The position numbers and the translations under genes are program-made. A stretch of 64,000 nucleotides of DNA from the NCBI RefSeq assembly GCF_900258515.1, contig NZ_LT984884.1, forward strand, positions 1,749,277-1,813,276, in the 5' to 3' direction. Under the pieces are notes generated by a model that saw only the letters and a list, made by a program, of their open reading frames with translations, did no database searches and was not told where the DNA came from. Origin of the DNA: Lentibacillus sp. Marseille-P4043. Lineage in GTDB: Bacteria > Bacillota > Bacilli > Bacillales > Amphibacillaceae. Positions within the stretch are counted from its first letter, which is position 1; each line of letters starts with the position of its first letter. This document shows, in pieces, positions 43,338-52,118 of this stretch.

Positions 43338-43976
43338 ATGACAACGATTGAAGTAATTAAGCAAAATAAAATTGTAGCGGTTATTCGTCATGCGAATGAA
43401 CAAACGATTGTTCCGGTGCTTGAAGCTTTATCTGAAGGTGGCGTGCGGGTGGTTGAAATAACTGCTGAGACGTCAAATGTGGAAAAAGTGATTCGAACAG
43501 CAGTCAAGCATGGACCAGGTGATGTTTGTATTGGTGCAGGTACGGTACTGGATCCAGAAACAGCTAGAACAGTGATGCTGGCTGGTGCAACGTTTATTGT
43601 ATCGCCAACATTAAATACAGACACATTGACCTTAACGAACCGCTACGACGTATTAAACATTCCTGGTGTTTTTTCACCAACGGAAATTGTGACGGCATAT
43701 GAGCATGGGGCAAAAATGGTTAAAGTTTTCCCGGCAAATGCATTAGGGCCGAATTATATTAAAAATATTTTAGGACCGCTTCAACAAGTGCAAGCGATGG
43801 TAACTGGCGGAATCAATTTAGAAAATATGAATGACTACCTGAAAAATGGCAGTGTCGCAGTTGGAATTGGCAGTAGCCTTGTAAATGTAAACAAGCTCAA
43901 GACAGATGAAGATTACCGACTATTAACTGTTAAGGCACAAGAATATGTAGCCAAACTCAGCGAACTCAAAGCATAG
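43338..43976 (+). CDS. eda: KDPG/KHG aldolase (Eda)
   Basis: A 212-residue class I aldolase cleaving 2-keto-3-deoxy-6-phosphogluconate to pyruvate and glyceraldehyde 3-phosphate. The family shows KIVAVIRHANEQ, VVEITAETSNVEKVI with the catalytic Glu, GAGTVLDPETA, FIVSPTLN and the Schiff-base lysine in GAKMVKVFPA (about residue 133), then VTGGINLENM. Paired with the KDG kinase downstream it makes the lower Entner-Doudoroff route. It lies 17 bp after hxlB. Confidence 0.92.
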   Translation: MTTIEVIKQNKIVAVIRHANEQTIVPVLEALSEGGVRVVEITAETSNVEKVIRTAVKHGPGDVCIGAGTVLDPETARTVMLAGATFIVSPTLNTDTLTLTNRYDVLNIPGVFSPTEIVTAYEHGAKMVKVFPANALGPNYIKNILGPLQQVQAMVTGGINLENMNDYLKNGSVAVGIGSSLVNVNKLKTDEDYRLLTVKAQEYVAKLSELKA

Positions 43977-44006
43977 TTTATTGCTGAAGAAGGGAGATTT
44001 ATAATA

Positions 44007-45026
44007 ATGGGGAAAATTAAATGCGCTTTCATTCTGTTGGTATTGGCATCTGTTGCTGTTATGACATCTTGTTCACAACAAGTCGATCCGGATGGGGATG
44101 GCAAGATTAAAATAATTGCTGCACATAACCAAACATCACCTGATAGTCCTTACCAAGCGGGGATGCTGAAATTTAAAGAGGTTGCGGAAGAAGAATCGAA
44201 TGGATCAATTGAAGTCGAAGTTCATGCAGGTACGATCGGTACGGAAGAATCAGAGCTAGTGGAAAAACTTCAATTGGGTGCTGCCGATGTTGTTTTGGTA
44301 TCACCAGGATTTATGACACAAACAGGGATAAGAGAAGTTGATTTATTTTCAGCCCCCTACCTCTTTGACAGTTATGATCATTGGTTACGCGTTGTTGATG
44401 GAAAAGTAGGGAAGGAAATGGGCACCGTTATAAATCAGAAGTCGGATAATTCTTTTAAACTATTGGGATATTGGACGGCTGGTGTTAGACATTTTTATGG
44501 AAAAAAACCACTTGAATCGATTGATGATTTAAAAGGGATATCTATTCGCACGCAAACATCTGGGGTAATAGGAGATTTTTGGGAAGCAACTGGAGCTATT
44601 CCATCCTCGATTTCATGGGGAGAACTTTATCAAGGATTACAGCAGGATGTTGTCGACTCATCAGAAAACGCTTACCCATTTTTTGTTCAGCAAGCACACC
44701 ATACGACACCAAATGGAAAATATATTACGGAAACGGCACACGACTTTACAACTCGGTTTCTGTTAATAAATGGAAAGAAATTTGATAAGTATTCTAAGAA
44801 ACATCAAGAGATTATTTTAGATGCAGCTGAGGAATCGGTCAAAGCAGAACGAGAAGCAACAAATAAACAAGAAGTGGAATATAAAGAAAAGGCAATTGAA
44901 GAGGGGGCCATCGTGAATGAGATTGATAGACAACCATTCATTGACATCGCCAAACCAATTCAAGATGACTTTGCAAAAGAAATTGGTGTAGAAGGAATGC
45001 TTGAAGATATCAGGGAACTAAAGTAA
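44007..45026 (+). CDS. TRAP transporter substrate-binding lipoprotein, DctP family
   Basis: A 339-residue DctP-type binding protein with a lipoprotein signal (VMTSCS, Cys about 22). Motifs: the start KIIAAHNQTSPDSPYQAGMLKFKE, DVVLVSPGF, PLESIDDLKGISIRTQTSGVIGDFWEATGA with the conserved Arg that binds a carboxylate, and SWGELYQGLQQDVVDSSEN. Such proteins bind sugar acids (uronates, aldonates) or dicarboxylates; the surrounding KDG/KDPG enzymes favour a sugar acid. GAAGGGAG lies upstream of the ATG. Confidence 0.9.
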   Translation: MGKIKCAFILLVLASVAVMTSCSQQVDPDGDGKIKIIAAHNQTSPDSPYQAGMLKFKEVAEEESNGSIEVEVHAGTIGTEESELVEKLQLGAADVVLVSPGFMTQTGIREVDLFSAPYLFDSYDHWLRVVDGKVGKEMGTVINQKSDNSFKLLGYWTAGVRHFYGKKPLESIDDLKGISIRTQTSGVIGDFWEATGAIPSSISWGELYQGLQQDVVDSSENAYPFFVQQAHHTTPNGKYITETAHDFTTRFLLINGKKFDKYSKKHQEIILDAAEESVKAEREATNKQEVEYKEKAIEEGAIVNEIDRQPFIDIAKPIQDDFAKEIGVEGMLEDIRELK

Positions 45027-45046
45027 CTAGGGAGGTTTAAGCCATC

Positions 45047-45532
45047 ATGAAGCGTTTTGTAAACGCACTTGAAAAAGTGCAAATCACTGTGGGTTTATTG
45101 TTTTTATGCCTTTTCTTTTTGGTGATTCTATTGCAAATAGTAACAAGATATATGGGAATCTCGGTTATCTGGACAGAAGAAGTGGCAAATTATTCATTTA
45201 TATGGGCTGTCTTTATGGGCGCCGCTGTTATGGTCAACCGTAGAGAACATTTTAATTTTGATTTATTACAAAGGAAATTAAAAGGAAAAGGGAAGGTATC
45301 GTTAAATATCTTCAATGACATCGTGCTTATTCTATTTAATATTGTTATTTTTCTATTAGGTATTCAAATTGTTAACGAATTCTGGAACTATACGTGGGCA
45401 ACTATTCCGGAAATGAAGATGGGATATATCTGGATTGCAATCCCAATTATGGCGATAACGATGATTATTTATTCGGCAGCACATTTAATGCAGCACGTGA
45501 AGATGGTCACCGATAAGGAGGTAAGGGGCTAA
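45047..45532 (+). CDS. TRAP transporter small permease, DctQ family
   Basis: A 161-residue protein with four membrane segments and the DctQ marks VTRYMGISVIWTEEVANYSFIWAVFMGAAVMVNRREHFNFD. It partners the large subunit DctM. GGGAGG precedes the ATG. Its stop codon overlaps the start of the next gene by one base (TAATG), so the two are translationally coupled. Confidence 0.92.
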   Translation: MKRFVNALEKVQITVGLLFLCLFFLVILLQIVTRYMGISVIWTEEVANYSFIWAVFMGAAVMVNRREHFNFDLLQRKLKGKGKVSLNIFNDIVLILFNIVIFLLGIQIVNEFWNYTWATIPEMKMGYIWIAIPIMAITMIIYSAAHLMQHVKMVTDKEVRG

Positions 45533-46818
45533 TGGGTTTTCTATTAATAGGACTATTCATCGTTTTAATGTTGATTGGTGTTCCCATTGCATTTGTAATT
45601 GGAATTGTTGCTTTAATAGGTATTTTTGGTATCCCGTACACACCAGAAGCAACCGTTGCAATGAAGATGGTAAACGGACTAGATTCGTTTGTGCTTTTGG
45701 CTGTACCGTTGTTCATTTTAGCTGCTAATTTGATGAACTCAGGGAAAATTTCTGAGAAGTTAATTGATCTTGCCTTGGCAATTGTTGGTCCGATCCGCGG
45801 TGGGTTAGCGCATGCAAATATTCTTGTATCGATGATGTTTGCAGGAGTGTCGGGAGCTTCGCAGGCCGATGCGGCAGGTGTTGGAAAAATTCTTATACCG
45901 AGCATGGTGAAAAAAGGATATGACAAAGAGACTGCTGTCGCCGTTACAGCTGCATCGTCAACAATTGGCGTTGTCATTCCACCTAGTATTCCGATGATTA
46001 TCTTTGCTGGATTGACGAATGCCTCCATCGGTGCATTATTTCTTGGCGGAATTATCCCAGGCATTTTAATTGGGGTTGGGATGATGGTTTTCGTATATAT
46101 TATTGCGGTGAAGCGAAATTATCCAAAAGCAGCTAGACCGGAATTTAAAAAATTTGCCAAGTTGTTTGTGGAATCGATTCCAGCTTTATTAACACCAATT
46201 ATTATTATTGGCGGTATCATTTCCGGATTTTTTACAGCGACAGAGGCTGCAGCGGTAGCATCGTTGTATACGTTTTTGATTAGTATGTTCTACTATAAAA
46301 CATTGAAAGTGAAAGATTTACCGAAAATATTGATGGACACGCTGGCTTTAAGTTCGCTTTCCTTGTTTGCGCTCGCAACAGCAAGTGCATTGGGTGAATT
46401 AATGAGCTATTATCAGCTTGGAACGATTGCACAAGAATTTTTTGCTAATCACGTTGGTGCAGAATGGTTATTCCTTGTTATTTTGATTGCATTCTTCCTT
46501 TTTGTTGGAACATTTATGGATGCGATTCCAGCGATGATTTTATTTGTACCAATTATTTTGCCAACTGCATTGGAATTTGGCATTGATCCGATCCATCTTG
46601 GTCTAGTTGTAGTTATGACATTAGCTATCGGACTTGCAACACCACCATATGGGTTAGTGTTATTACTATCAGCTAAAATTGGAAATCTATCAATTGAAAG
46701 ATCCTTTAAAGCAGTGCTGCCATATCTTGCTATTATTTTGGTAGTATTGGTGTTTATAACATTTCTACCGGATCTTGCCTTTTCAATACCAAGATGGATT
46801 AATCCTGATTTGTTTTAG
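45532..46818 (+). CDS. TRAP transporter large permease, DctM family
   Basis: A 428-residue protein with about 12 membrane segments. Signatures: FVLLAVPLFILAANLMNSG, GVSGASQADAAGVGKILIPSM, SSTIGVVIPPSIPMIIFAG and FMDAIPAMILFVPIILPTA. It carries the substrate handed over by the DctP protein with an ion gradient. One-base overlap with dctQ. The end of the gene is 47 bp from rpiA. Confidence 0.93.
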   Translation: MGFLLIGLFIVLMLIGVPIAFVIGIVALIGIFGIPYTPEATVAMKMVNGLDSFVLLAVPLFILAANLMNSGKISEKLIDLALAIVGPIRGGLAHANILVSMMFAGVSGASQADAAGVGKILIPSMVKKGYDKETAVAVTAASSTIGVVIPPSIPMIIFAGLTNASIGALFLGGIIPGILIGVGMMVFVYIIAVKRNYPKAARPEFKKFAKLFVESIPALLTPIIIIGGIISGFFTATEAAAVASLYTFLISMFYYKTLKVKDLPKILMDTLALSSLSLFALATASALGELMSYYQLGTIAQEFFANHVGAEWLFLVILIAFFLFVGTFMDAIPAMILFVPIILPTALEFGIDPIHLGLVVVMTLAIGLATPPYGLVLLLSAKIGNLSIERSFKAVLPYLAIILVVLVFITFLPDLAFSIPRWINPDLF

Positions 46819-46865
46819 ACCTGGTACTTCGTTAAGCTGATAAGAATAAGGAGTGAATTGCTGTT

Positions 46866-47570
46866 TTGTTAAATAAGGACAATGACAAACAATTAGCTGG
46901 TAAAGAAGCAGTAAAATTAGTAAAGGATGGCATGACAATTGGGTTGGGATCTGGTTCGACGGTAAATTGGCTGCTTCAGGCGTTAGGCGAGCGTGTACAG
47001 GCTGGTTTACAAATTAAAGGGATTCCGTCGTCACGGAAAACAGAGCGGTTAGCAAAAGAACATGGAATCCCATTAACCGACCTTTCTGAAACAACTCAAA
47101 TTGACATAGCAATTGATGGTGCAGATGAAATAAGTCCTGATCTAACCCTTCTCAAAGGTGGAGGAGGATCACTAGTTAGGGAAAAAATTGTGGATGTGGC
47201 AGCTAACGAATTAATTATTATTGCTGACGGTTCAAAAGTTGTCTCCCAACTAGGGGAATTTCCCTTGCCGGTGGAAGTATTACCTTTTGGCTGGGAAGTA
47301 ACGGAGGCAAACATTGCTGCATTGGACTGTACACCTACCTTACGAAAAGAAAAAAACAGTCCATTTATTTCGGACAATGGCAATTATATTCTTGATTGTA
47401 AATTTCCTTCTATTAAACAGCCAAGAGAACTTCATGAACAATTAAAGTTGATCGTTGGGGTTGTTGAAACAGGGTTATTTTGTGACATGACAGAAAAAGT
47501 AATTGTAGTAAAAAATGGACAAATCGAATGGTTAACGAAAAAAGATGCTCGGGGGAATAAAAATGAATGA
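46866..47570 (+). CDS. rpiA: Ribose-5-phosphate isomerase A
   Basis: A 234-residue RpiA converting ribose 5-phosphate and ribulose 5-phosphate. Motifs: MTIGLGSGSTVNWLL (about 24-38), GIPSSRKTERLA, DIAIDGADEISPDLTLLKGGGGSLVREKIV with the catalytic Asp-Gly-Ala-Asp and Glu, and IADGSKVV. The start is TTG 46866 with AAGGAG about 12 nt upstream, a slightly long spacing. The last 8 bp overlap kdgK. Ribulose 5-phosphate is the product or substrate of the HxlA enzyme in the same operon. Confidence 0.92.
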   Translation: MLNKDNDKQLAGKEAVKLVKDGMTIGLGSGSTVNWLLQALGERVQAGLQIKGIPSSRKTERLAKEHGIPLTDLSETTQIDIAIDGADEISPDLTLLKGGGGSLVREKIVDVAANELIIIADGSKVVSQLGEFPLPVEVLPFGWEVTEANIAALDCTPTLRKEKNSPFISDNGNYILDCKFPSIKQPRELHEQLKLIVGVVETGLFCDMTEKVIVVKNGQIEWLTKKDARGNKNE

Positions 47571-48513
47571 CGTAATTACGATTGGGGAAGCGATGATTGC
47601 ATTTGATCCTGGTTCAACAGGTCCGATGAAATTTGTCAATACATTTGAAAAGAAAATTGGCGGGGCGGAATTAAATCTAGCTATTGGTTGTGCCCGACTT
47701 GGCTTAAAAGCTGGTTACATTAGCAAACTGGGAAATGATGAGTTTGGTAAGTATATCCAAACATTTGCCCGTGGGGAAGGGATCGATGTTTCACAGGTTG
47801 ATCTTGTTGATGGGTACCCTACATCACTAAACTTTAAGGAAATAATGGAGGATGGAAGTGTTCGAACTTTTTATTATCGTGATAAGTCGCCAACACTAAC
47901 CATGACTCCGAATGATTTAGATGAGACTTATTTCCAACAGGCAAAAATTCTGCATATCACTGGAATATTTCCAGCAATTGATGAGCAGAATATTGCCATT
48001 ATGAACCGGTCGATTGAACTGGCAAAAAAACACGGGTTGAAAATATCTTTTGATCCAAATATCCGTTTACGCATGTGGAGCAAGGAAAAAGCGCGTGACG
48101 TATTATCGGATATTTTGCCTCAAGTCGATATCCTGCTTGCTGGGGATGAAGAAATGGAGATCATTATTGGCGAAAGTGAGCCAGAAGCAATTATTGAGAA
48201 AGCAAAGGAACTCGGTATCTCATTCATTGCGGTAAAACAGGGTGAGACAGGATCTGTTGGGTATTATAATGGAGAAATCGTGACAGCGCCAGCAGTCAAA
48301 GCGACTAAAGTGGTTGATACGGTTGGTGCAGGGGATGGATTTAATGCAGGAATTTTGTATGGTATTTTACAAGGTTGGCCATTAGCGAAAACAATGCACG
48401 TTGCCAATACGATAGGTTCGATGGTTGTAGGCGTAAAGGGTGATAATGAAGGTTTACCATATTATGAAGATGTTCAAGAAAAACTTGGGGAAAAAGAGCG
48501 GATTGAACGATAA
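47563..48513 (+). CDS. kdgK: 2-keto-3-deoxygluconate kinase (PfkB family)
   Basis: A 316-residue sugar kinase of the PfkB/ribokinase family, assigned as KDG kinase. Motifs: ITIGEAMIAFDP at the start, KIGGAELNLAIGCARLGL, GYPTSLNFKEI, SFDPNIRLRMW and DTVGAGDGFNAGILYGI with the catalytic Asp (about residue 255). Placement with the KDPG aldolase supports KDG; other keto-sugar acids are possible. ATG 47563 has GGGGGAA upstream and overlaps the end of rpiA. Confidence 0.88.
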   Translation: MNDVITIGEAMIAFDPGSTGPMKFVNTFEKKIGGAELNLAIGCARLGLKAGYISKLGNDEFGKYIQTFARGEGIDVSQVDLVDGYPTSLNFKEIMEDGSVRTFYYRDKSPTLTMTPNDLDETYFQQAKILHITGIFPAIDEQNIAIMNRSIELAKKHGLKISFDPNIRLRMWSKEKARDVLSDILPQVDILLAGDEEMEIIIGESEPEAIIEKAKELGISFIAVKQGETGSVGYYNGEIVTAPAVKATKVVDTVGAGDGFNAGILYGILQGWPLAKTMHVANTIGSMVVGVKGDNEGLPYYEDVQEKLGEKERIER

Positions 48514-48528
48514 ATAGGGGGTGTTACC

Positions 48529-49149
48529 GTGGAATTACAATTAGCGTTAGATCGTTTAACAAGAGATGAATGCATACAAATCGTGAAGGAAACAGAACAC
48601 GCGATTGATCGGATTGAAGTAGGTACTGGAGTAATTAAAGAATACGGAATGGCGATTGTTCGGGAAATGAAGGAGCTTTTCCCAAACAAGAAAATTGTCG
48701 CTGATATGAAAACTTGTGATGCGGGTAAACATGAAGCGCGCCAAGCATTTACAGGTGGGGCAGATATCACAACGGTAATGGCGTTTTCTTCGGATTTGAC
48801 AATTAAAGATACACTTGATATTGCCAAACAAACAGGTAACCAAGTGATGATTGACTTATTAGAGGTACATGACAAAGAGCGAATCAAAGAATTACTAGAT
48901 CTTGGAGTGGAGTCTGTAAGCCTTCATGTTGGGAAAGATAAACAAACAGAAGGAAACTTCAATACGGACCTATTTTCACTGGTGAAAGGGTTGGACGTTG
49001 ACGTAACAGTTGCCGGAGGAATTAATTTGAACACGTTACCTGTGATTATTCTGGAAAAGCCTGATACTATCATTGTCGGAAGTGCAATAACAAAAGCAGA
49101 AAATCCTGGTGAAGTAGCAAGTGAAATGCGGAAATTAGTTCAAATGTGA
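48529..49149 (+). CDS. hxlA: 3-hexulose-6-phosphate synthase (HPS)
   Basis: A 206-residue enzyme of the OMP-decarboxylase fold that joins formaldehyde to ribulose 5-phosphate, or the reverse. It keeps the family core: LQLALDR, RIEVGTGVIKEYG, KIVADMKTCDAG with the D-x-K-x-x-D metal/substrate motif (about 61-66), LHVGKDKQ and VAGGINLNTLP. The related 3-keto-L-gulonate-6-phosphate decarboxylase shares this fold and DxKxxD motif, so a decarboxylase role in sugar-acid breakdown must be considered. The PHI partner in the operon favours HPS. Start GTG 48529. Confidence 0.8.
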   Translation: MELQLALDRLTRDECIQIVKETEHAIDRIEVGTGVIKEYGMAIVREMKELFPNKKIVADMKTCDAGKHEARQAFTGGADITTVMAFSSDLTIKDTLDIAKQTGNQVMIDLLEVHDKERIKELLDLGVESVSLHVGKDKQTEGNFNTDLFSLVKGLDVDVTVAGGINLNTLPVIILEKPDTIIVGSAITKAENPGEVASEMRKLVQM

Positions 49150-49153
49150 GAAC

Positions 49154-49180
49154 GGGACATAGGGACAGGTTGCTTGTCCC
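49154..49180. repeat. GGGACA dispersed repeat, single unit
   Basis: A forward-type unit 5 bp after the hxlA stop, followed by ACCATTTATTTACAAA, the same tail as in the duplicated pair at 35762-35912. Confidence 0.88.
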
Positions 49181-49264
49181 ACCATTTATTTACAAAAAAC
49201 GTAATGTATATGGAAAAATCTCTGCAGTGAGGTATGGGTTATTATCAAGTGTTTAAGATAGAAC

Positions 49265-49303
49265 AAAGCACCATAGAGGGTGACGCCTCTACGGTGCTTT
49301 TAT
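49265..49303 (+). terminator. Terminator of the sugar-acid operon
   Basis: Stem AAAGCACCATAGAGG / CCTCTACGGTGCTTT (one mismatch) with a 6-nt loop and TATTT tail, 116 bp after hxlA. Confidence 0.85.
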
Positions 49304-49345
49304 TTCTATCGTCCTTCACACACAATTGGGACAAGAAACCTGTCC

Positions 49346-51063
49346 GAGGCCACTGAAATAGTACCCTTTTTATAACGCACATTTCGGGATCTAAGCAGAT
49401 TTTTTTTGATTTTCTCTATTTTTGTCGGTCCATTTCAAGATAATGGTAATAAAAATAGAATTAGACCCGTTTTTAGAGGATAGTATCTTCGCTATCCTCT
49501 TTAAATTAACTGCTAATGCAGTTAATTTTGCTTGTAATTCCATGCTTCTTAGACCGTACCCCCTGGCACGATCTAATCCGTGGAAATTCTTCATCTCACC
49601 ATTTTTCCATTCTTGGCAAGACCTGTTCCGATATTTTTCTTTAAATTCATCCGTCTTTTGCTCTTGGCTGTATTCGTAAAATTCAGGGGTGTTTATCCCT
49701 ATCTCTAAAATTCTACCAACAGTTTTACCCGAGAAGCATTGCTCCCTTAACGGACAATTTCTACAGGTTTCTCTATCAAAATAATATCGATAGGTTTCCT
49801 TTCCATCCTTTCTCTTTTTGTAGACTTTTCTCTCTGTTTTATTCCCCTGAGCACAGAACCATTCATCCGAATCTTTATTGTAACTGTATAATTCCTCATC
49901 AATTTTATAAGCCATCTCACTTACTGGTATGTATGGTTTCGCCCCAACTTCTTTTATTTTATCAAGGATTGGCTTTTTAAAATATGCTTTGTCACCGTAG
50001 ACCTCATCTATAACTATTCCGCTTTTTCGTGTTTGTTCTAGTAACTCATTAAACATCGTTCCGTCAACATAGGCACCATCACGAACATTAACTGCCGTAA
50101 TGATTCTGTCTTCTGTTGTAATCATAAATTCTGTTTTGTAGCCAAAGAAATGGGATGTTTTACTTTTGTGACCAACTCTTGCATCTTGGTCTACTAGTGA
50201 ACGAACGCCTTTTTGTTCCAAAAATTTAGGGTCCTTCAGAATTTCCTTCGCCATGTTTAGCACTTCTTTTGTTTCTGGTGCACTTTCCACATCTACTGTT
50301 TTTTCTACATTCGCGATGGTTTCTTCAAGGTAGGATTTCATTGTTTTCTTGGCTTCTTTATGATCCTCTATTTCTTTATAGTCTGGTATTTCTTGATTTA
50401 TCTTTTCAGGTACCTCACCGTTTTCTTTCTCAACGATTTTAAATAGCTTTTTTGCGAGATGCTTCATCACTCTTTCTACAGTACACTTAAAGGTGTTCGC
50501 TTCCGAGTGTGTTGTATCGATGCTTAATCCGGATCCTCCTAAAATGCCTTTTTCAACACTTTGTCCGATGCTTTCTGTGATGATATCATCGACCGTAAAA
50601 TTCCCCTCTAATTTCTCTTTGCGGAATTTCGTCAAAAGGCTTGGATGTGGTAAGTCATCTTCTGGGTTAATGCCTAGAAAATACATGTGGGCAAGGTTCA
50701 GTGAAGCCTCTTCTATAATTCGCACATCCGATAAATCATAAAGGTATTGTAGTACTAAAAGTTTTACCATGAACTCTGGCTCTTTCGCTGGTCTACCATA
50801 ATGTTTACAATAGGTTTTTTCGAGTAGTTCGTTGATAAAGCTAAAATCTACCTCATCGCGAAGTATTTTAAGTATATGATTTTCAGGAATTTTACTGTAT
50901 AATACGGAATAGATGCTTAATTGCATATCTTTGTCTTTAAGCATGAAAATACCCCCAGTTTGGTTGATGGTTTCTTTGCAGTTCTATTATACCAAATTTT
51001 AGGGGTGTTTTTTTAGCTTTTATTAAATTATCGAATTTTCAGAGTGACTTTTTCAGTGGCCTC
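49346..51063 (-). mobile_element. IS1182-family insertion sequence, 1718 bp
   Basis: The element is bounded by perfect 13-bp terminal inverted repeats GAGGCCACTGAAA / TTTCAGTGGCCTC and contains one transposase gene. A 9-bp direct repeat AACCTGTCC stands on both sides (49337-49345 and 51064-51072). Joining the flanks with one copy of the duplication gives GGGACAAGAAACCTGTCC followed by CCGCGTCCC, a complete unit of the dispersed repeat family, so the element jumped into one of these units. The intact ends and gene suggest a recent, possibly active copy. Confidence 0.93.
49391..50944 (-). CDS. IS1182-family transposase
   Basis: A 517-residue DDE transposase. The N-terminal part (LLEKTYCKHYGRPAKEPEFMVKLLVLQYLYDLSD) is the DUF772-type domain. 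The catalytic core has SIDTTHSEAN (first Asp, about 142), VIDEVYGDKAYF (second Asp, about 315) and, late, a Cys-rich CRNCPLREQCFSG insertion before EFKEKYRNRSCQEWKNGEMKNFHGLDRARGYGLRSM with the final Glu. The frame is uninterrupted. A long AT-rich leader of about 120 bp separates its start from the right terminal repeat. Confidence 0.93.
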   Translation of the reverse strand: MLKDKDMQLSIYSVLYSKIPENHILKILRDEVDFSFINELLEKTYCKHYGRPAKEPEFMVKLLVLQYLYDLSDVRIIEEASLNLAHMYFLGINPEDDLPHPSLLTKFRKEKLEGNFTVDDIITESIGQSVEKGILGGSGLSIDTTHSEANTFKCTVERVMKHLAKKLFKIVEKENGEVPEKINQEIPDYKEIEDHKEAKKTMKSYLEETIANVEKTVDVESAPETKEVLNMAKEILKDPKFLEQKGVRSLVDQDARVGHKSKTSHFFGYKTEFMITTEDRIITAVNVRDGAYVDGTMFNELLEQTRKSGIVIDEVYGDKAYFKKPILDKIKEVGAKPYIPVSEMAYKIDEELYSYNKDSDEWFCAQGNKTERKVYKKRKDGKETYRYYFDRETCRNCPLREQCFSGKTVGRILEIGINTPEFYEYSQEQKTDEFKEKYRNRSCQEWKNGEMKNFHGLDRARGYGLRSMELQAKLTALAVNLKRIAKILSSKNGSNSIFITIILKWTDKNRENQKKSA

Positions 51064-51083
51064 AACCTGTCCCCGCGTCCCAA

Positions 51084-52082
51084 TCACTCTACAAAACTTG
51101 TATTCACAAATCCTGTGAAATCTGGCTTCTCCTTCAAAAACTTCAAATCATAGGAGGAGTTACCGAATTGTTGGATTACCTCTGGGTCCATATCGTAAAC
51201 AAAATTGGTTCGCTTCCAGGCATTTTCCATTACATCATGCTCTATTTCCTGTCCAGTAATATCTGCAATTCCATTTATTGTGATCGTGATTGCTTCATCG
51301 GGATTTTCGTTTATATATTCAACTGCCTCTTTGTGGGCATCAATCAGTTTGGTTACAAGCTTCTGGTCATCTTCAGCCAATTCTGATGTGGTGACAAATA
51401 CGGCAGCTGGCAGGTTTTTACCAAAAGAGATTTCATCTGAATCGACAACAACATTTGCATCTGCTTTTGCTTCCAAAACAGATCCCCATGGTTCTGGTGC
51501 TGTGGCAACGTCGACATTGCCACTTTCGAACATGGATTGATATTGTGCTGGCTTGCCTGTTACGTGTTTCATGCTTCCGCCAACACGGTCAGATGTAATC
51601 CCTCTTTCCTTCATGTATGTTTCAAACTGAACATCGTGTGTACAGCCAACTCGCGGGGAAATGAAGGTTTTTCCTTCGATATCTTTGACAGATTTTACGC
51701 CACTATCTTTACGTGAAACAATCACTGTTCCGCCAGTTGAAGATGCTGCTATTACTTGAACATCAACACCAGAAATGAAGTTATTCATCGCTGGACCCGG
51801 ACCAACAAGCCCACCTTGGATTTCCCCTGTTGCCAAAGCTTTCATAAAAGTAGATCCATCTGGGAATGTACGATATTCCACATCGACATCTTCACCTAGA
51901 TGTTTTTCATACATTTCTTTTTCTTTTGCTACCATTGCTGGTGCGTGATTAAGGTTTGGAAAATAACCGATAACGATTTTTTCCTTTTTGCTTCCGTCAT
52001 CAGATGATGCTTGCGAATCATTGCCACATGCACCTAGAATGAGTAAAAAACTCATGAACAGAAAAACAATGCTTTTTTTCAA
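51084..52082 (-). CDS. ABC transporter substrate-binding lipoprotein, SsuA/TauA/NrtA type
   Basis: A 332-residue lipoprotein (LILGACG, Cys about 19) of the NMT1/SsuA-like family. Motifs: IGYFPNLNHAPAMVAKEKEMYEKHL, FPDGSTFMKALATGEIQGGLVGPGP, GKTFISPRVGCTHDVQFETYM and TAPEPWGSVLEAK. The family binds sulfonates, taurine, nitrate or thiamine precursors. The FPNLNHAPA opening and the GCTHD segment are common in proteins annotated for aliphatic sulfonates. It is the third gene of an ATPase-permease-binding protein operon, 36 bp behind the permease. No sulfonate monooxygenase is in the window. Confidence 0.85.
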   Translation of the reverse strand: MKKSIVFLFMSFLLILGACGNDSQASSDDGSKKEKIVIGYFPNLNHAPAMVAKEKEMYEKHLGEDVDVEYRTFPDGSTFMKALATGEIQGGLVGPGPAMNNFISGVDVQVIAASSTGGTVIVSRKDSGVKSVKDIEGKTFISPRVGCTHDVQFETYMKERGITSDRVGGSMKHVTGKPAQYQSMFESGNVDVATAPEPWGSVLEAKADANVVVDSDEISFGKNLPAAVFVTTSELAEDDQKLVTKLIDAHKEAVEYINENPDEAITITINGIADITGQEIEHDVMENAWKRTNFVYDMDPEVIQQFGNSSYDLKFLKEKPDFTGFVNTSFVE

Positions 52083-52118
52083 GATGATTACTCCTTTCTT
52101 TTTGAGAACAGCCTTTTA

